Source: an uncultured Marinococcus sp. (GTDB lineage: Bacteria > Bacillota > Bacilli > Bacillales > Marinococcaceae). From it: 64,000 nucleotides of DNA. This document shows positions 16,312 to 25,412 of the stretch, in pieces; the first letter of the stretch is position 1; every line of letters starts with the position of its first letter. Both the position numbers and the translations under genes were made by a program. Under the pieces are notes generated by a model that had not been told where the DNA came from, did no database searches, and was given only the letters and a program-made list of their open reading frames with translations. The stretch is from positions 482,920-546,919 of the forward strand of contig NZ_CANLSU010000002.1 in assembly GCF_947493875.1 (NCBI RefSeq), read 5' to 3'.

Positions 16312-16437
16312 ATGAAAAAGGCAGGTTTATGGTATGCTGCGTTCATTGTAATAATGATGGCAACAGCTGCACCGGTTCAGCAGACAGCACCGGTGGCAGG
16401 TGAAATTATAACGAGAGACATCCCACATCAATATTAA
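16312..16437 (+). CDS. PapR-like pheromone precursor, 41 residues
   Basis: A short gene with AGAGGTG 5-6 bases before its ATG and a strong terminator right after its stop. The product has a basic N-terminus (MKK), a hydrophobic core (AGLWYAAFIVIMMATAA) and a polar C-terminus ending in TRDIPHQY. The last seven residues, RDIPHQY, match the B. cereus PapR heptapeptide ADLPFEF position by position as x-D-[IL]-P-[aromatic/His]-[EQ]-[FY]. PapR (48 residues) is exported, trimmed to a heptapeptide, imported by Opp and bound by PlcR. The partner here would be the divergent regulator. The match is by eye; activity is inference. Confidence 0.7.
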   Translation: MKKAGLWYAAFIVIMMATAAPVQQTAPVAGEIITRDIPHQY

Positions 16438-16478
16438 AAACAAGCCGCGGACATCATTGATGCCTGCGGCTTGTTTCT
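16438..16478. terminator. Shared terminator, pheromone gene and ytoA
   Basis: An 11-bp stem AAACAAGCCGC (16438-16448) with GCGGCTTGTTT (16466-16476), with further pairing inside. A and T runs on both sides. Confidence 0.88.
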
Positions 16479-16975
16479 TTATACTGCCTGGCTTTCTCGA
16501 CATATTCGAGGCGGATACGCTCCATGTCTTCTTTGTCCTCCTCGGTGAGGTCACGAACGACTTTGGCCGGACGTCCAAAGGCAAGTACGCCGGCGGGAAT
16601 CGTTTTTCCGGGTGGAACCAGGCTGCCGGCACCGATGAACGCCCCTTCACCGATCTCGGCCCCGTCAAGCACTGTAGACCCCATGCCGATGAGTGCCTTT
16701 TTTCTTACAATGGCAGAATGAAGCATTACCTGATGACCGACAGTAACGTCGTCTTCAATAATCAAAGGATGCTTCGGGCTCTGGTGCAGCAGGCATTGAT
16801 CCTGCACATTGACTCTGCTGCCAATCAGCGTAGGTGCTACGTCCCCGCGAATAACGGTGTGAAACCAAATGCTCGATTCCTCGCCGATGGTAACGTCACC
16901 AGTGATGACCGTGAAATCTGCTAAAAAAACGGTGGGAGCAATGGAAGGATACTGGCTGTTGTACGGATAAATCAT
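16454..16975 (-). CDS. ytoA: Gamma-class carbonic anhydrase-like protein
   Basis: A left-handed beta-helix protein of 173 residues made of hexapeptide repeats (for example VFLADFTVITGDVTIGEESS). The His residues in LLHQSPKHP and GHQVMLHSAIV correspond to metal ligands of gamma carbonic anhydrases, but many YtoA/YrdA-type members have no shown activity. The frame runs 11 codons further, but known relatives begin at MIYPY, matching ATG 16975; the ribosome site there is weak. It neighbours ytpA and ytpB, as in B. subtilis. Confidence 0.85.
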   Translation of the reverse strand: MIYPYNSQYPSIAPTVFLADFTVITGDVTIGEESSIWFHTVIRGDVAPTLIGSRVNVQDQCLLHQSPKHPLIIEDDVTVGHQVMLHSAIVRKKALIGMGSTVLDGAEIGEGAFIGAGSLVPPGKTIPAGVLAFGRPAKVVRDLTEEDKEDMERIRLEYVEKARQYKETSRRHQ

Positions 16976-17097
16976 AAAAAACCACACTTTCCGAAATTTA
17001 TTCTGCATTTCTAATGCAAGTGTAGCAAAAATAATAGTAAAATAAAGAAAGATATATTTCCCGGGGTACTGGATTGAGGAAAAAGGGGGCGATAATA

Positions 17098-17874
17098 GTG
17101 GAAAAAAGATTAGTGGACCGCCCGCGTGGAGTTGTTGTGCTGGTTCATGGATCGGGCGAACACTACCGGCGATATGAATGGCTGATCCATGTATTGAAAC
17201 GCCAGCATCTGCATGTGATTACCGGGGACTTGCCCGGCCACGGAGAAACCAACGGGCGAAGAGGGCATATAGACAGCTTTCGTGAATATACAGACACCGT
17301 ATATGAATGGTACAGAGAAGCAGCTTCCTTTAAGCTGCCTATTTTTATGCTTGGGCACAGCATGGGCGGGTTAATTGTCATACGGGCAGTATCCGAGCGG
17401 TATATGCCAGTGAAAGGTATTATCCTGTCTTCCCCTGCGCTCGGGCTGTACGAATATCCAAACAGAATCCGGGAATTATCCGGAAGGCTTGCGCACCGGC
17501 TCGTACCGGGTAAAAATTTGAAAACCGGCATTCAGGCCCAGTATTTAACAAGAAATCCGGAAACAAGAGCTGAGTACCAGAAGGATGAACTGGTGAATGA
17601 TACGGTAACAGTCCGCTGGTACCAGGAAATGATCCGGGCAATGCGGATCAGTCTGGCGCAGCCGGAAAGCTTCCCGGATACTCCGCTTCTGGTCATGCAG
17701 GCCGGAGAGGATTATATCGTTGATAAAGAGGCCACTGTTCGCTGGTTCAACCGGCTGCATACGTCTGAAAGAACGATTAAAATATGGAATAATCTTTATC
17801 ATGAAATACTAAACGAGCCGGAGCAGGAACGTGTAGTAAGGTATATCATTCACTTTATGAACCAGCATTCCTAA
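17098..17874 (+). CDS. ytpA: Alpha/beta hydrolase, lysophospholipase type (YtpA-like)
   Basis: A 258-residue serine hydrolase of the PldB/monoglyceride-lipase group. It has HGSGEHYRRYEW near the N-terminus, the nucleophile elbow GHSMGG near residue 89, the Asp in QAGEDYIVD and the His in NNLYHEILNEPE. B. subtilis YtpA makes the lysophospholipid antibiotic bacilysocin; the same product here is inference. AAGGGGG is 9 bases before GTG 17098; the TTG at 17074 is less likely. ytpB follows 32 bases later, probably in one operon. Confidence 0.88.
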   Translation: MEKRLVDRPRGVVVLVHGSGEHYRRYEWLIHVLKRQHLHVITGDLPGHGETNGRRGHIDSFREYTDTVYEWYREAASFKLPIFMLGHSMGGLIVIRAVSERYMPVKGIILSSPALGLYEYPNRIRELSGRLAHRLVPGKNLKTGIQAQYLTRNPETRAEYQKDELVNDTVTVRWYQEMIRAMRISLAQPESFPDTPLLVMQAGEDYIVDKEATVRWFNRLHTSERTIKIWNNLYHEILNEPEQERVVRYIIHFMNQHS

Positions 17875-17906
17875 TATGAACCAGCCAACCAAGGAGGCCT
17901 TTTGAA

Positions 17907-18965
17907 ATGTCAGCACCAACGTCTATACCAGCTATTATGTATTACGGGGTAAAGCAGACTCTGCCGGCTGCCCGCCAGTACTTAAGCGAATGGAAACAGA
18001 AAGCGGAGCAGATCCCGGATGATTTGTACCGCCAGGCAGCGCTTGAAGCAATCGATGAAAAAACGTTCCACTATGAAGGCGGATCGCTTTACGCATTGAT
18101 TGCTCCCGAACATATCCGAAGCGAGCTGCTGCGTTTTATTGTTGCCTATCAAAATATCAGCGATTATTTGGACAGTATCTGTGATATGAGCCAGGAGGAG
18201 GGCGTGACCTTTTATCGTGATATTCATGAAGCGATGAAGCACGCCCTGGATCCCGCAGCCAGTCAGCAGGATTACCTTAAAAGAAAAAAAGGGGAAGGGG
18301 ATGGCGGATTTTTAGCGGCTCTCGTGGAAACGTGTCAGTCTGCCCTGCAGAGCTTTCCGGGTTTTCCGGGTGCCCAGCCGTTTATGGAAGAGCTGTCCAT
18401 GTATTACAGAGAGATGCAGATATACAAACACATTGATGTCAACGAGCGTGAAACCAAGCTGATTGAGCTTTACGAGCATTTTAAGGACCGGATTCCGCCG
18501 ATGGCCTGGTATGAATTTTGTGCTGCTTCCGGATCAACGCTTGGTATTTATGCGCTGGCCGGATACGCTGCCCGTTCTCCGCTTGCCGAGCTTCAGGCGA
18601 AATCGATTAAGGAAGCTCATTTTCCTTATGTACAGGGAATGCATATTCTGCTTGATTATTTTATTGATCAGGAAGAGGATGTGGAGCAGGGCTCGCTGAA
18701 TTTCACCGAAAAATATGCGTCTGCCGGCCATATGATGTCACGTCTGGAATTTTTCAAATCCGAGGCTGATAAAAAAGTAGCTAAGCTGCCGGAAGCCGGT
18801 TTTCATAAACAATTAAACAAAGGTCTGCTCTCCATCTATTTGTCTGACGAAAAAGTACAGGCAAATGAAAAAATGAAGCAGCAGGCAAAGCATCTGCTCC
18901 GTTTTGGCGGCATTACATCGCTTATTTACTACTGGAATTCATGGATGTACCGGAAAAAAATATAA
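17907..18965 (+). CDS. ytpB: Tetraprenyl-beta-curcumene synthase family protein (YtpB, DUF2600)
   Basis: A 352-residue, mostly helical enzyme. The B. subtilis homologue cyclises the C35 tetraprenyl diphosphate to tetraprenyl-beta-curcumene, the first step to C35 sesquarterpenes. The family has no classical terpene synthase fold signature but carries conserved acidic segments such as YLDSICD near residue 86, visible here, and YFIDQEEDVEQGSLNF near 250. AAGGAGG precedes the ATG. Co-transcribed with ytpA and closed by a strong terminator. Confidence 0.88.
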   Translation: MSAPTSIPAIMYYGVKQTLPAARQYLSEWKQKAEQIPDDLYRQAALEAIDEKTFHYEGGSLYALIAPEHIRSELLRFIVAYQNISDYLDSICDMSQEEGVTFYRDIHEAMKHALDPAASQQDYLKRKKGEGDGGFLAALVETCQSALQSFPGFPGAQPFMEELSMYYREMQIYKHIDVNERETKLIELYEHFKDRIPPMAWYEFCAASGSTLGIYALAGYAARSPLAELQAKSIKEAHFPYVQGMHILLDYFIDQEEDVEQGSLNFTEKYASAGHMMSRLEFFKSEADKKVAKLPEAGFHKQLNKGLLSIYLSDEKVQANEKMKQQAKHLLRFGGITSLIYYWNSWMYRKKI

Positions 18966-18970
18966 ACAAT

Positions 18971-19010
18971 GAACCGCCTCTTCCAAAAAAAGAAAAGGCG
19001 GTTCTTTTTT
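18971..19010. terminator. Shared terminator, ytpB and ytiB
   Basis: GAACCGCCT (18971-18979) pairs with AGGCGGTTC (18996-19004), followed by T6. The loop is purine-rich. It overlaps the end of ytiB on the other strand. Confidence 0.85.
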
Positions 19011-19572
19011 ACATATCAGCCATGTCAAGCGATGTCAGTTCCCCGGTCTCCGGGGAAATAACGAGTCCGTGTACGGGTGTCCCAGGCGGGAGGAGAGGAT
19101 GGTTTCTCATGACCTGAACCGATTGATGCACGTTGTCCTCTACATCCGAAAAACCGCGCAGCCATTCGTGTACGGAGACGCCCTCAGCATGCATCACTGC
19201 CTCTGCATCGGATGAAACTCCGCGGTCATACGCTTTTTCAAGCACCTGGCCGGCCTGAAGGCCGGTCATGCCGCATCCGTAATGGCCGACAATCAGCACT
19301 TCTTCTGCTTTTAACTCGTATAAAGCAACCAAAATACTGCGGGTAATACTATCATACGGATCTGTAATCATTGCCCCGGCGTTACGGATCAGCTTTGCAT
19401 CTCCATTCTGGATGCCCATTGCTTTAGGAAGCAGTTCAATGAGCCGGGTGTCCATGCATGTTAAAACGACAATGCGTTTATTTGGAAATTTATCGGTTTG
19501 AAAGGCTTCATACTCTTTGTTTTGAACAAACTGCTGATTGTGCTCCAAAATAGATTTCACCACTTCTGACAT
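19009..19572 (-). CDS. ytiB: Beta-class carbonic anhydrase
   Basis: A 187-residue cytoplasmic enzyme that interconverts carbon dioxide and bicarbonate. Zinc ligands Cys39, His97 and Cys100 (TCMDTR and GHYGCG) and the Asp41-Arg43 dyad are all present. It is of the short YtiB type. It is last in the minus-strand operon ytqA-ytqB-ytiB, only 6 bases after ytqB. A second, gamma-type enzyme is encoded 2.5 kb away. Confidence 0.92.
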   Translation of the reverse strand: MSEVVKSILEHNQQFVQNKEYEAFQTDKFPNKRIVVLTCMDTRLIELLPKAMGIQNGDAKLIRNAGAMITDPYDSITRSILVALYELKAEEVLIVGHYGCGMTGLQAGQVLEKAYDRGVSSDAEAVMHAEGVSVHEWLRGFSDVEDNVHQSVQVMRNHPLLPPGTPVHGLVISPETGELTSLDMADM

Positions 19573-19578
19573 GATTCA

Positions 19579-20214
19579 TCATCCCTTCGTAGATATATGT
19601 GAATAGGCTTGAACTAATTTAGATAAACCGGGAGTGTCTTCTCCTGTTTTTTCGAAGGTTAACACATAAGGAGGCGCCTTTTCCTGAAACTCCAGGCTGT
19701 AACGAAGCACCCGTACCTCCTGTTCCGAAAGTTCAGCAGCAAGGCTCTCAACAGCTGTACGTTCTGCATTTCCTCCCGGGTGGCCGTGATAAATGACCAC
19801 GATAACCGGAACGCCTGACGGGAAGGTATGAAGATAAGAAAGCACCGCTGCAGTTGTAGAGGAAGCAGATGTCACAATCTGTTTATCGCTCCCCGGCAGA
19901 TAACCGAGGTTAAAAATGGCTGCACGGATGCCGGTTTTTTCCTTATCAGTGAGCAGAGACGCTGCGTATTCATGACTGCAGTGGTGCAGCGTGACGTATG
20001 ACTCCAGGCTTCTCTTTTGTAATCGTGCGTATGTAGCCTGGATGGCTTCGCTTTGAATGTCAAAGGCATGCACATGCCCGGAAGGGGACACCGCCTCTGC
20101 CAGAAAGGCGGTGTCTCCGCCATTTCCGCAGGTGGCATCAATCACGGTGTCTCCGGGACGGATATTTTGTGCAATCATCCAATGGGCGAAAGCCACGGCT
20201 TTCGGCAGAGTCAT
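19579..20214 (-). CDS. ytqB: SAM-dependent methyltransferase YtqB
   Basis: A class I Rossmann methyltransferase of 211 residues, annotated in relatives as a putative rRNA methylase. The SAM motif I is DATCGNGGDTAFL at about residues 22-34, and NLGYLPGSDK at about 97 is the motif IV region. The structure of the B. subtilis homologue binds SAM; the substrate is not settled. Its ATG overlaps the ytqA stop by four bases (ATGA), which shows translational coupling. Confidence 0.9.
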   Translation of the reverse strand: MTLPKAVAFAHWMIAQNIRPGDTVIDATCGNGGDTAFLAEAVSPSGHVHAFDIQSEAIQATYARLQKRSLESYVTLHHCSHEYAASLLTDKEKTGIRAAIFNLGYLPGSDKQIVTSASSTTAAVLSYLHTFPSGVPVIVVIYHGHPGGNAERTAVESLAAELSEQEVRVLRYSLEFQEKAPPYVLTFEKTGEDTPGLSKLVQAYSHISTKG

Positions 20215-21179
20215 AGAGCTGCCGGGGCAGGCTGATAATATTTTCCCTGCCAGCTGTGTCTGCGAACCTGTTCTTTATGAATTTCATTTAGTACTTCGAA
20301 CTTGTTCACGCTCCACATCGGTCCGATAAGAAGCTCGGTCGGGCCGTCACCGGTAATCCGGTGAATGAGCATGTCCGGCGGCAGAATTTCGAGCTGATCC
20401 ACGACAAGACTGACGTACTCATCCCGGCCGAGAAACTCCACCATTCCTTTTTCATACTGCTTGACCATCGGTGTCTTTTTCAGCAGGTGGAGCAGATGAA
20501 TTTTAATACCCTGAACGTCCAAATCAGCCACGGCCTGGGCCGTTTCCATCATCATTTGATGGTCCTCCTGTGGAAGGCCGTTAATGATATGGGAGCATAC
20601 GCGGATGTTATGCTTGCGGAGCTTGTCCACGCCTTCTTTATAGCACTCAAAATCGTGTGCCCGGTTGATCGTTTCAGCAGTCGTTTCATGCACCGTCTGC
20701 AGCCCGAGCTCCACCCACAGATAGGTGCGTTCATTCAGCTCGGCCAGGTATTCGACTACATCGTCCGGGAGGCAGTCCGGGCGCGTCGCAATGGAAAGAC
20801 CGACGACGTTATCCTGGGCGAGTACTGCTTCGTACATTTCCCGCAGTTCTTCCACGGGGGCGTAAGTATTGCTGAATGCCTGGAAATAGCCAATGTATTT
20901 TCCGTTTTTCCATTTTTTGTGCATGCGGTCCTTAATTTCATGAAACTGGGTGACCACATCGTCGGCCCGGTTGCCGGCAAAATCCCCTGAGCCTGCCGCA
21001 GAGCAGAACGTGCAGCCGCCGTGGGCGACGTTTCCGTCACGGTTCGGGCAATCAAACCCACCGTCGAGCGGCACCTTAAAGATTTTATGACCGAATGATT
21101 CCTTTAAGTGATGATTCCATGTATGGTACCGCTTCTCTCCCCAGACAAGCGGCTGTTCGTTAGATAATTCCGAGCTCAT
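20211..21179 (-). CDS. ytqA: Radical SAM protein YtqA (TIGR01212 family)
   Basis: A 322-residue radical SAM enzyme related to YhcC and the Elp3-like group. The cluster-binding motif is visible as C-x12-C-x2-C in CPNRDGNVAHGGCTFC, near residues 44-59 (the family uses Cys spacing wider than CX3CX2C). Later motifs GLQTVHETTAETINRAHD and HIINGLPQE fit the same family. The reaction is unknown; a role in tRNA or rRNA modification is likely from its coupling with ytqB. First gene of its operon; GGAGAGG precedes the ATG. Confidence 0.9.
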   Translation of the reverse strand: MSSELSNEQPLVWGEKRYHTWNHHLKESFGHKIFKVPLDGGFDCPNRDGNVAHGGCTFCSAAGSGDFAGNRADDVVTQFHEIKDRMHKKWKNGKYIGYFQAFSNTYAPVEELREMYEAVLAQDNVVGLSIATRPDCLPDDVVEYLAELNERTYLWVELGLQTVHETTAETINRAHDFECYKEGVDKLRKHNIRVCSHIINGLPQEDHQMMMETAQAVADLDVQGIKIHLLHLLKKTPMVKQYEKGMVEFLGRDEYVSLVVDQLEILPPDMLIHRITGDGPTELLIGPMWSVNKFEVLNEIHKEQVRRHSWQGKYYQPAPAAL

Positions 21180-21280
21180 GAAGAGCCTCTCCTTCCATCG
21201 TGCGTAAAATATTCCTTCTCATTTTAGCATGTTTTGCCTGTATTCCCAAAGTGCAAAGGAAAAGAACCACGTAGAAAGGC

Positions 21281-21309
21281 TTGACAGCAGGGGGATAAAT
21301 TCATAAAAT
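21281..21309 (+). promoter_or_regulatory. Sigma-A promoter of leuS
   Basis: TTGACA (21281-21286) and TAAAAT (21304-21309) are 17 bases apart. Transcription should begin near 21316, giving a leader of about 230 bases. Confidence 0.85.
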
Positions 21310-21315
21310 ATCAAG

Positions 21316-21493
21316 TATTGAATATCGGCGTACTTTGTTTATCGTTATGCACCCAGCAGACGCTTGACGAAAACGGGTGAGCGAAGCGTCAGAGTCGGAA
21401 ACGCACTTGAGTGGCGTGTGCGCGTCCCGCCGTTTGTTTCGTGGAATTTAAGCCTCTCGTCCCTGCTTTCCAGCTGGGAGAGAGGCTTTTTTT
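21316..21493 (+). promoter_or_regulatory. leuS leader with intrinsic terminator (T-box candidate)
   Basis: The leader holds a hairpin near 21358-21390 (ACGCTT with AAGCGT, apex GGGTGAGCGAAG) that recalls the apical part of a T-box Stem I, and ends in a terminator: GCCTCTC (21452-21458) with GAGAGGC (21480-21486), then T8. Attenuation of leuS by uncharged tRNA-Leu is common in Bacillaceae. The canonical T-box GGGTGGNACCGCG is not present; the nearest strings are GAGTGGC at 21409 and GTGGAA at 21441. So attenuation is well supported, and the T-box class is not proven. Confidence 0.65.
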
Positions 21494-21545
21494 ACAGATA
21501 AAATCAGTACAGATGCTCCAACTATTTAAAGGAGGAACGACAATC

Positions 21546-23966
21546 ATGGCATATCCCCACCAACAGATAGAACCCAAATGGCAGTCATACTGGGAGAGAA
21601 ATGAAATATTTGCCGTATCCAATGAAAATACCGGCGCCCCGAAATATTATGCACTGGATATGTTTCCGTACCCTTCCGGAGCCGGCCTGCACGTCGGCCA
21701 TCCTGAAGGCTACACAGCAACAGACATCACCTCAAGAATGAAACGCATGCAGGGCTACGATGTACTGCATCCGATGGGATGGGATGCTTTTGGCCTTCCG
21801 GCGGAGCAGTTCGCGCTCGATACCGGAAAAAATCCGCGGGAGTTCACCCAGGCAAACATTGCCAATTTCAAACGCCAGATTAAAGAACTGGGCTTCTCCT
21901 ATGACTGGGCCAGAGAAATTAACACGACAGACCCTCATTACTATAAATGGACCCAGTGGATTTTTACGAAGCTGTACGAGCACGGTCTTGCTTATATTGA
22001 TGAAGTGCCGGTCAACTGGTGCCCGGCGCTGGGCACGGTCCTTGCCAATGAAGAAGTGATTGACGGAAAAAGCGAGCGCGGAGGCCATCCGGTGGAACGC
22101 CGGCCGATGAAGCAGTGGATGCTCAAGATTACAGCCTATGCAGATCGTCTGCTTGAAGACCTGGACGGCCTGGACTGGCCGGACAGCATTAAAGAAATGC
22201 AGCGCAACTGGATTGGCCGCTCGGAAGGAGCGGAGCTGACCTTTCATGTCGAAGGGAAGGATCTTTCGTTTGACGTATTTACGACCCGTCCGGATACTTT
22301 GTTCGGAGCGACCTACTGCGTATTTGCCCCGGAGCATGACTATGTAGAGGAAATTACTACGCCGGAGCAAAAGGAAGCTGTCGAGAAGTACCAGCACGAT
22401 GCAGCCATGAAAAGTGATCTTGAACGAACAGAGCTGCAGAAGGAAAAATCCGGCGTATTTACAGGCTCGTACGCCATCAATCCAGTGAATGGGGAAAAAA
22501 TGCCGATCTGGATTGCTGATTACGTTCTCGCTACATACGGAAGCGGAGCGATTATGGCTGTACCGGCGCACGATGAGCGGGACTACGAATTTGCGAAAAC
22601 ATTTGATCTTCCGATTGTGGAGGTTGTTGAGGGCGGAGACACATCCAAAGAAGCGTATACGGAGGACGGCCCGCACGTAAGATCAGAGTTTTTGAATGGT
22701 TTATATAAAGACGAGGCCATTGAAAAAATGCTCGAATGGCTTGAAGAAAAAGATATCGGCCGCAAAAAAACAACCTACCGTCTGCGTGACTGGCTCTTCA
22801 GCCGCCAGAGGTACTGGGGGGAACCAATTCCAGTTATTCACTGGGAAGACGGCTCGATGACCACGCTTCCTGAAGAAGAGCTGCCACTCGAGCTTCCGGA
22901 AATGGACGAGTTCCGTCCTTCAGGCACAGGCGAATCGCCCCTTGCCACCAATACGGAATGGCTTGAGGTCACTGATCCAAAAACGGGCATGAAGGGCCGC
23001 CGGGAAACAAATACTATGCCGCAGTGGGCCGGCAGCTGCTGGTACTTCCTGCGTTTTACTGATCCGGATAACAGCGAAGAGCTTGCATCCAAAGAAGCGC
23101 TCGAAAAATGGCTGCCGGTTGATTTGTATATCGGCGGGGCAGAGCATGCAGTGCTTCACCTGCTGTATGCGCGGTTTTGGCATAAGTTTTTGTACGACAT
23201 TGGAGTAGTGCCTACAAAAGAGCCGTTCCAGCGGCTGTACAACCAGGGAATGATCCTCGGGGAAAATAATGAAAAAATGAGTAAATCCAAAGGGAACGTC
23301 GTAAATCCGGACGAAATTATCCGGACTCACGGTGCCGATACGCTGCGGTTGTATGAAATGTTCATGGGGCCGCTCGACGCTTCAATTGCATGGTCCAACA
23401 GCGGTCTCGACGGTGCCAGGCGTTTTCTTGACCGGGTATGGCGCTTGTTTGTGACTGACGAAGGCGCTGTCCGGGAGACCATCCTTGATGAGAAAGCACC
23501 GGAGTCGTTCGCACGAACGTATCATCAGACGGTGAAAAAGGTAACCGAAGAGTTCACGGAACTGCGGTTTAACACCGGTATCAGTCAGCTGATGGTCTTC
23601 GTCAATGAAGCCAACAAGCAGGAAACGCTTCCGAAGCAGGAATTAAAAGGTTTCCTGCAGCTGTTGAGTGCTATTGCTCCGCATTTGGCAGAAGAGCTTT
23701 GGAGCCGTCTCGGTGAAGATCGTTCGATTTCAAGAAGCAGCTGGCCGGTCCACGATGAACAGATGCTCATTGAAGATGAAATTGAAATCATTATTCAGGT
23801 CAACGGTAAGCTCCGGGCAAAAGCAGTGGTGCCAAGAGATGCTGATGAAAAAGACCTCGAATCGACGGCAATGGAACAGGAAAAAATTGTGCAGGAGCTC
23901 GAAGGAAAGACAGTGCGAAAAGTCATCGCCATTCCAGGAAAACTTGTAAATATTGTAGCTAATTAA
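21546..23966 (+). CDS. leuS: Leucyl-tRNA synthetase
   Basis: Class I aminoacyl-tRNA synthetase of 806 residues that charges tRNA-Leu. The HIGH-type signature is in [16 protein letters not shown] near residue 40, the KMSKS loop in [10 protein letters not shown] near 578, and the CP1 editing domain in between ([12 protein letters not shown]). The C-terminus has the anticodon and C-terminal domains. The frame is open 45 codons upstream, but AAAGGAGG directly before ATG 21546 and the family start [13 protein letters not shown] fix this start; the upstream part is the regulatory leader. Confidence 0.98.
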   Translation: MAYPHQQIEPKWQSYWERNEIFAVSNENTGAPKYYALDMFPYPSGAGLHVGHPEGYTATDITSRMKRMQGYDVLHPMGWDAFGLPAEQFALDTGKNPREFTQANIANFKRQIKELGFSYDWAREINTTDPHYYKWTQWIFTKLYEHGLAYIDEVPVNWCPALGTVLANEEVIDGKSERGGHPVERRPMKQWMLKITAYADRLLEDLDGLDWPDSIKEMQRNWIGRSEGAELTFHVEGKDLSFDVFTTRPDTLFGATYCVFAPEHDYVEEITTPEQKEAVEKYQHDAAMKSDLERTELQKEKSGVFTGSYAINPVNGEKMPIWIADYVLATYGSGAIMAVPAHDERDYEFAKTFDLPIVEVVEGGDTSKEAYTEDGPHVRSEFLNGLYKDEAIEKMLEWLEEKDIGRKKTTYRLRDWLFSRQRYWGEPIPVIHWEDGSMTTLPEEELPLELPEMDEFRPSGTGESPLATNTEWLEVTDPKTGMKGRRETNTMPQWAGSCWYFLRFTDPDNSEELASKEALEKWLPVDLYIGGAEHAVLHLLYARFWHKFLYDIGVVPTKEPFQRLYNQGMILGENNEKMSKSKGNVVNPDEIIRTHGADTLRLYEMFMGPLDASIAWSNSGLDGARRFLDRVWRLFVTDEGAVRETILDEKAPESFARTYHQTVKKVTEEFTELRFNTGISQLMVFVNEANKQETLPKQELKGFLQLLSAIAPHLAEELWSRLGEDRSISRSSWPVHDEQMLIEDEIEIIIQVNGKLRAKAVVPRDADEKDLESTAMEQEKIVQELEGKTVRKVIAIPGKLVNIVAN

Positions 23967-23997
23967 AAAAAGCTGGCCGCATAGCGGTCAGCTTTTT
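23967..23997. terminator. Shared terminator, leuS and ytfP
   Basis: A 14-base near-perfect stem (AAAAAGCTGGCCGC with GCGGTCAGCTTTTT, one G-U) around a 3-base loop. It works in both directions. Confidence 0.9.
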
Positions 23998-25280
23998 GAG
24001 TAGGAGGGGGATTCGGAGTTTGCAGCCGGCAGTTCAGAGGCCGCTTTTCCTGCGGTGTAGCCGGTGGAAAAGGCACAAGTGATATTAAAGCCGCCGGTGT
24101 AGCCGTGGATGTCTAAAATTTCCCCGCAGAAGAATAATCCGCTTTTCAGCCTGGATTCAAGCCGTTTTGGAAATACTTCTTTGATGGACACCCCGCCGCC
24201 GGTCACAAATGCTTCTTCAACGGAAAGCGTGCCATCTGCCGGGAAACGGAAGTCGGTAAACAAAAGAGCAAGGGTGCGCAGTTTTTTATTCGATGCCTCG
24301 CCGATGGTCATTGTGCTGGAAATGCCTGCCTCCTGCAGTAAAAACAGCAGCAGTCGTTCCATCGTAAGGCCCTTTAGGGCATTTTTAACTGTTTTTGCTT
24401 CGTGCGTTTTTTTCAGCGCGACGAGCCGCTGGAACATGGATTCATGGTTCTCCTCGGGGTAAAGGGAAAGGCCGAGCTCTATCTGTTCGTCTTTGTATTT
24501 TTTTAAAGCCTTCACCACATACTGGCTGCACCTCAGGCCGATCGGTCCGGAGACCCCGAAATGGGTAAAAATCATGTCGCCAGTGTGGGTTTTAATAGCT
24601 TTTCCGCCCGGCCGGTAAACAGTCAGGGCGACGCCGGAAAGCGAAATACCCTGAAGTGTGCGGTCCTGGATATAAGTGGCCGGGGAAGTAATAGGAACCT
24701 CTGTAGGGTAAAGCTCCGTAATGGTATGGCCGGCCGCCTCCGCCCAGGGATAGCCGTCCCCGGTCGAACCTGTTTTTGGTACGGATTTACCTCCGGAAGC
24801 AATAATAATTCGGTCAGCCTGAAGATAGGTGCCGTCTTCTAAATAAAGCCCCTCGACCTGGTTATTACCGTAATCGATGGAAGCAACTTTAGTGTTGATG
24901 CGTGTCCGGACCCCGAGCCGTTCCATTTCATCAAGCAGCGTGTTTACGACAGTAATGGCTTTATTGTTAATAGGGAACATTCGGCCCATGTCTTCTTCCT
25001 TCAGGTCTATACCAAGGTTTTCGAAAAAACGGATAATATTTTCATTATCAAAGATGGAAAATGGACTGTGCATAAATTTGCCGTTGCCGGGAATGTGTTC
25101 GATCAGTGCTTTTCTTTCCATGCGGTTAGTGACGTTGCAGCGGCCGCCGCCGGAAATGGCAAGCTTTCTTCCAAGCTTGGAGCCCTTATCTATTAATGTA
25201 ACATCGGCGCCATGCTCTGCAGCAGCAACCGAGGCCATCAGCCCAGCAGGACCACCGCCGATAACAATGACATTCGTCAT
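23988..25280 (-). CDS. ytfP: FAD-dependent oxidoreductase, HI0933/YtfP family
   Basis: A flavoprotein of 430 residues. The N-terminal FAD-binding Rossmann motif is VIGGGPAGLMASVAAAEHGA, followed by GRKLAISGGGRCNVTN, which is the hallmark of the HI0933-like (BaiN) family, and GGGVSIKEVFPKRLES with CGEILDIHGYTGGFN near the C-terminus. The physiological substrate is unknown. The frame begins 11 codons earlier, but relatives start at MTNVIVIGGG, and AAGGAGAG lies 12-17 bases before ATG 25280. Confidence 0.9.
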   Translation of the reverse strand: MTNVIVIGGGPAGLMASVAAAEHGADVTLIDKGSKLGRKLAISGGGRCNVTNRMERKALIEHIPGNGKFMHSPFSIFDNENIIRFFENLGIDLKEEDMGRMFPINNKAITVVNTLLDEMERLGVRTRINTKVASIDYGNNQVEGLYLEDGTYLQADRIIIASGGKSVPKTGSTGDGYPWAEAAGHTITELYPTEVPITSPATYIQDRTLQGISLSGVALTVYRPGGKAIKTHTGDMIFTHFGVSGPIGLRCSQYVVKALKKYKDEQIELGLSLYPEENHESMFQRLVALKKTHEAKTVKNALKGLTMERLLLFLLQEAGISSTMTIGEASNKKLRTLALLFTDFRFPADGTLSVEEAFVTGGGVSIKEVFPKRLESRLKSGLFFCGEILDIHGYTGGFNITCAFSTGYTAGKAASELPAANSESPSYSKS

Positions 25281-25412
25281 TTTATTTATTCTCTCCTTAC
25301 AATTGCGAAGCATTGCTCATGAAGATTAAAATGCTTCGTAATCGGTTATAATAGCTGTATTGTATCATAAGAGAAAATATATTTTTACACAAGGATGAAG
25401 GAGGCGGCTGTA

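Noticed and set aside
20361..20990. 209-codon plus-strand frame inside ytqA
   Set aside because: It is wholly antisense to a well-conserved radical SAM gene and has no recognisable domain.
21411..21545. N-terminal extension of LeuRS by 45 codons
   Set aside because: It covers the leader and terminator hairpin; the ribosome site and family start are at 21546.
21732..22676. 314-codon minus-strand frame inside leuS
   Set aside because: It is antisense to the catalytic and editing domains of LeuRS and has no ribosome site or known family.
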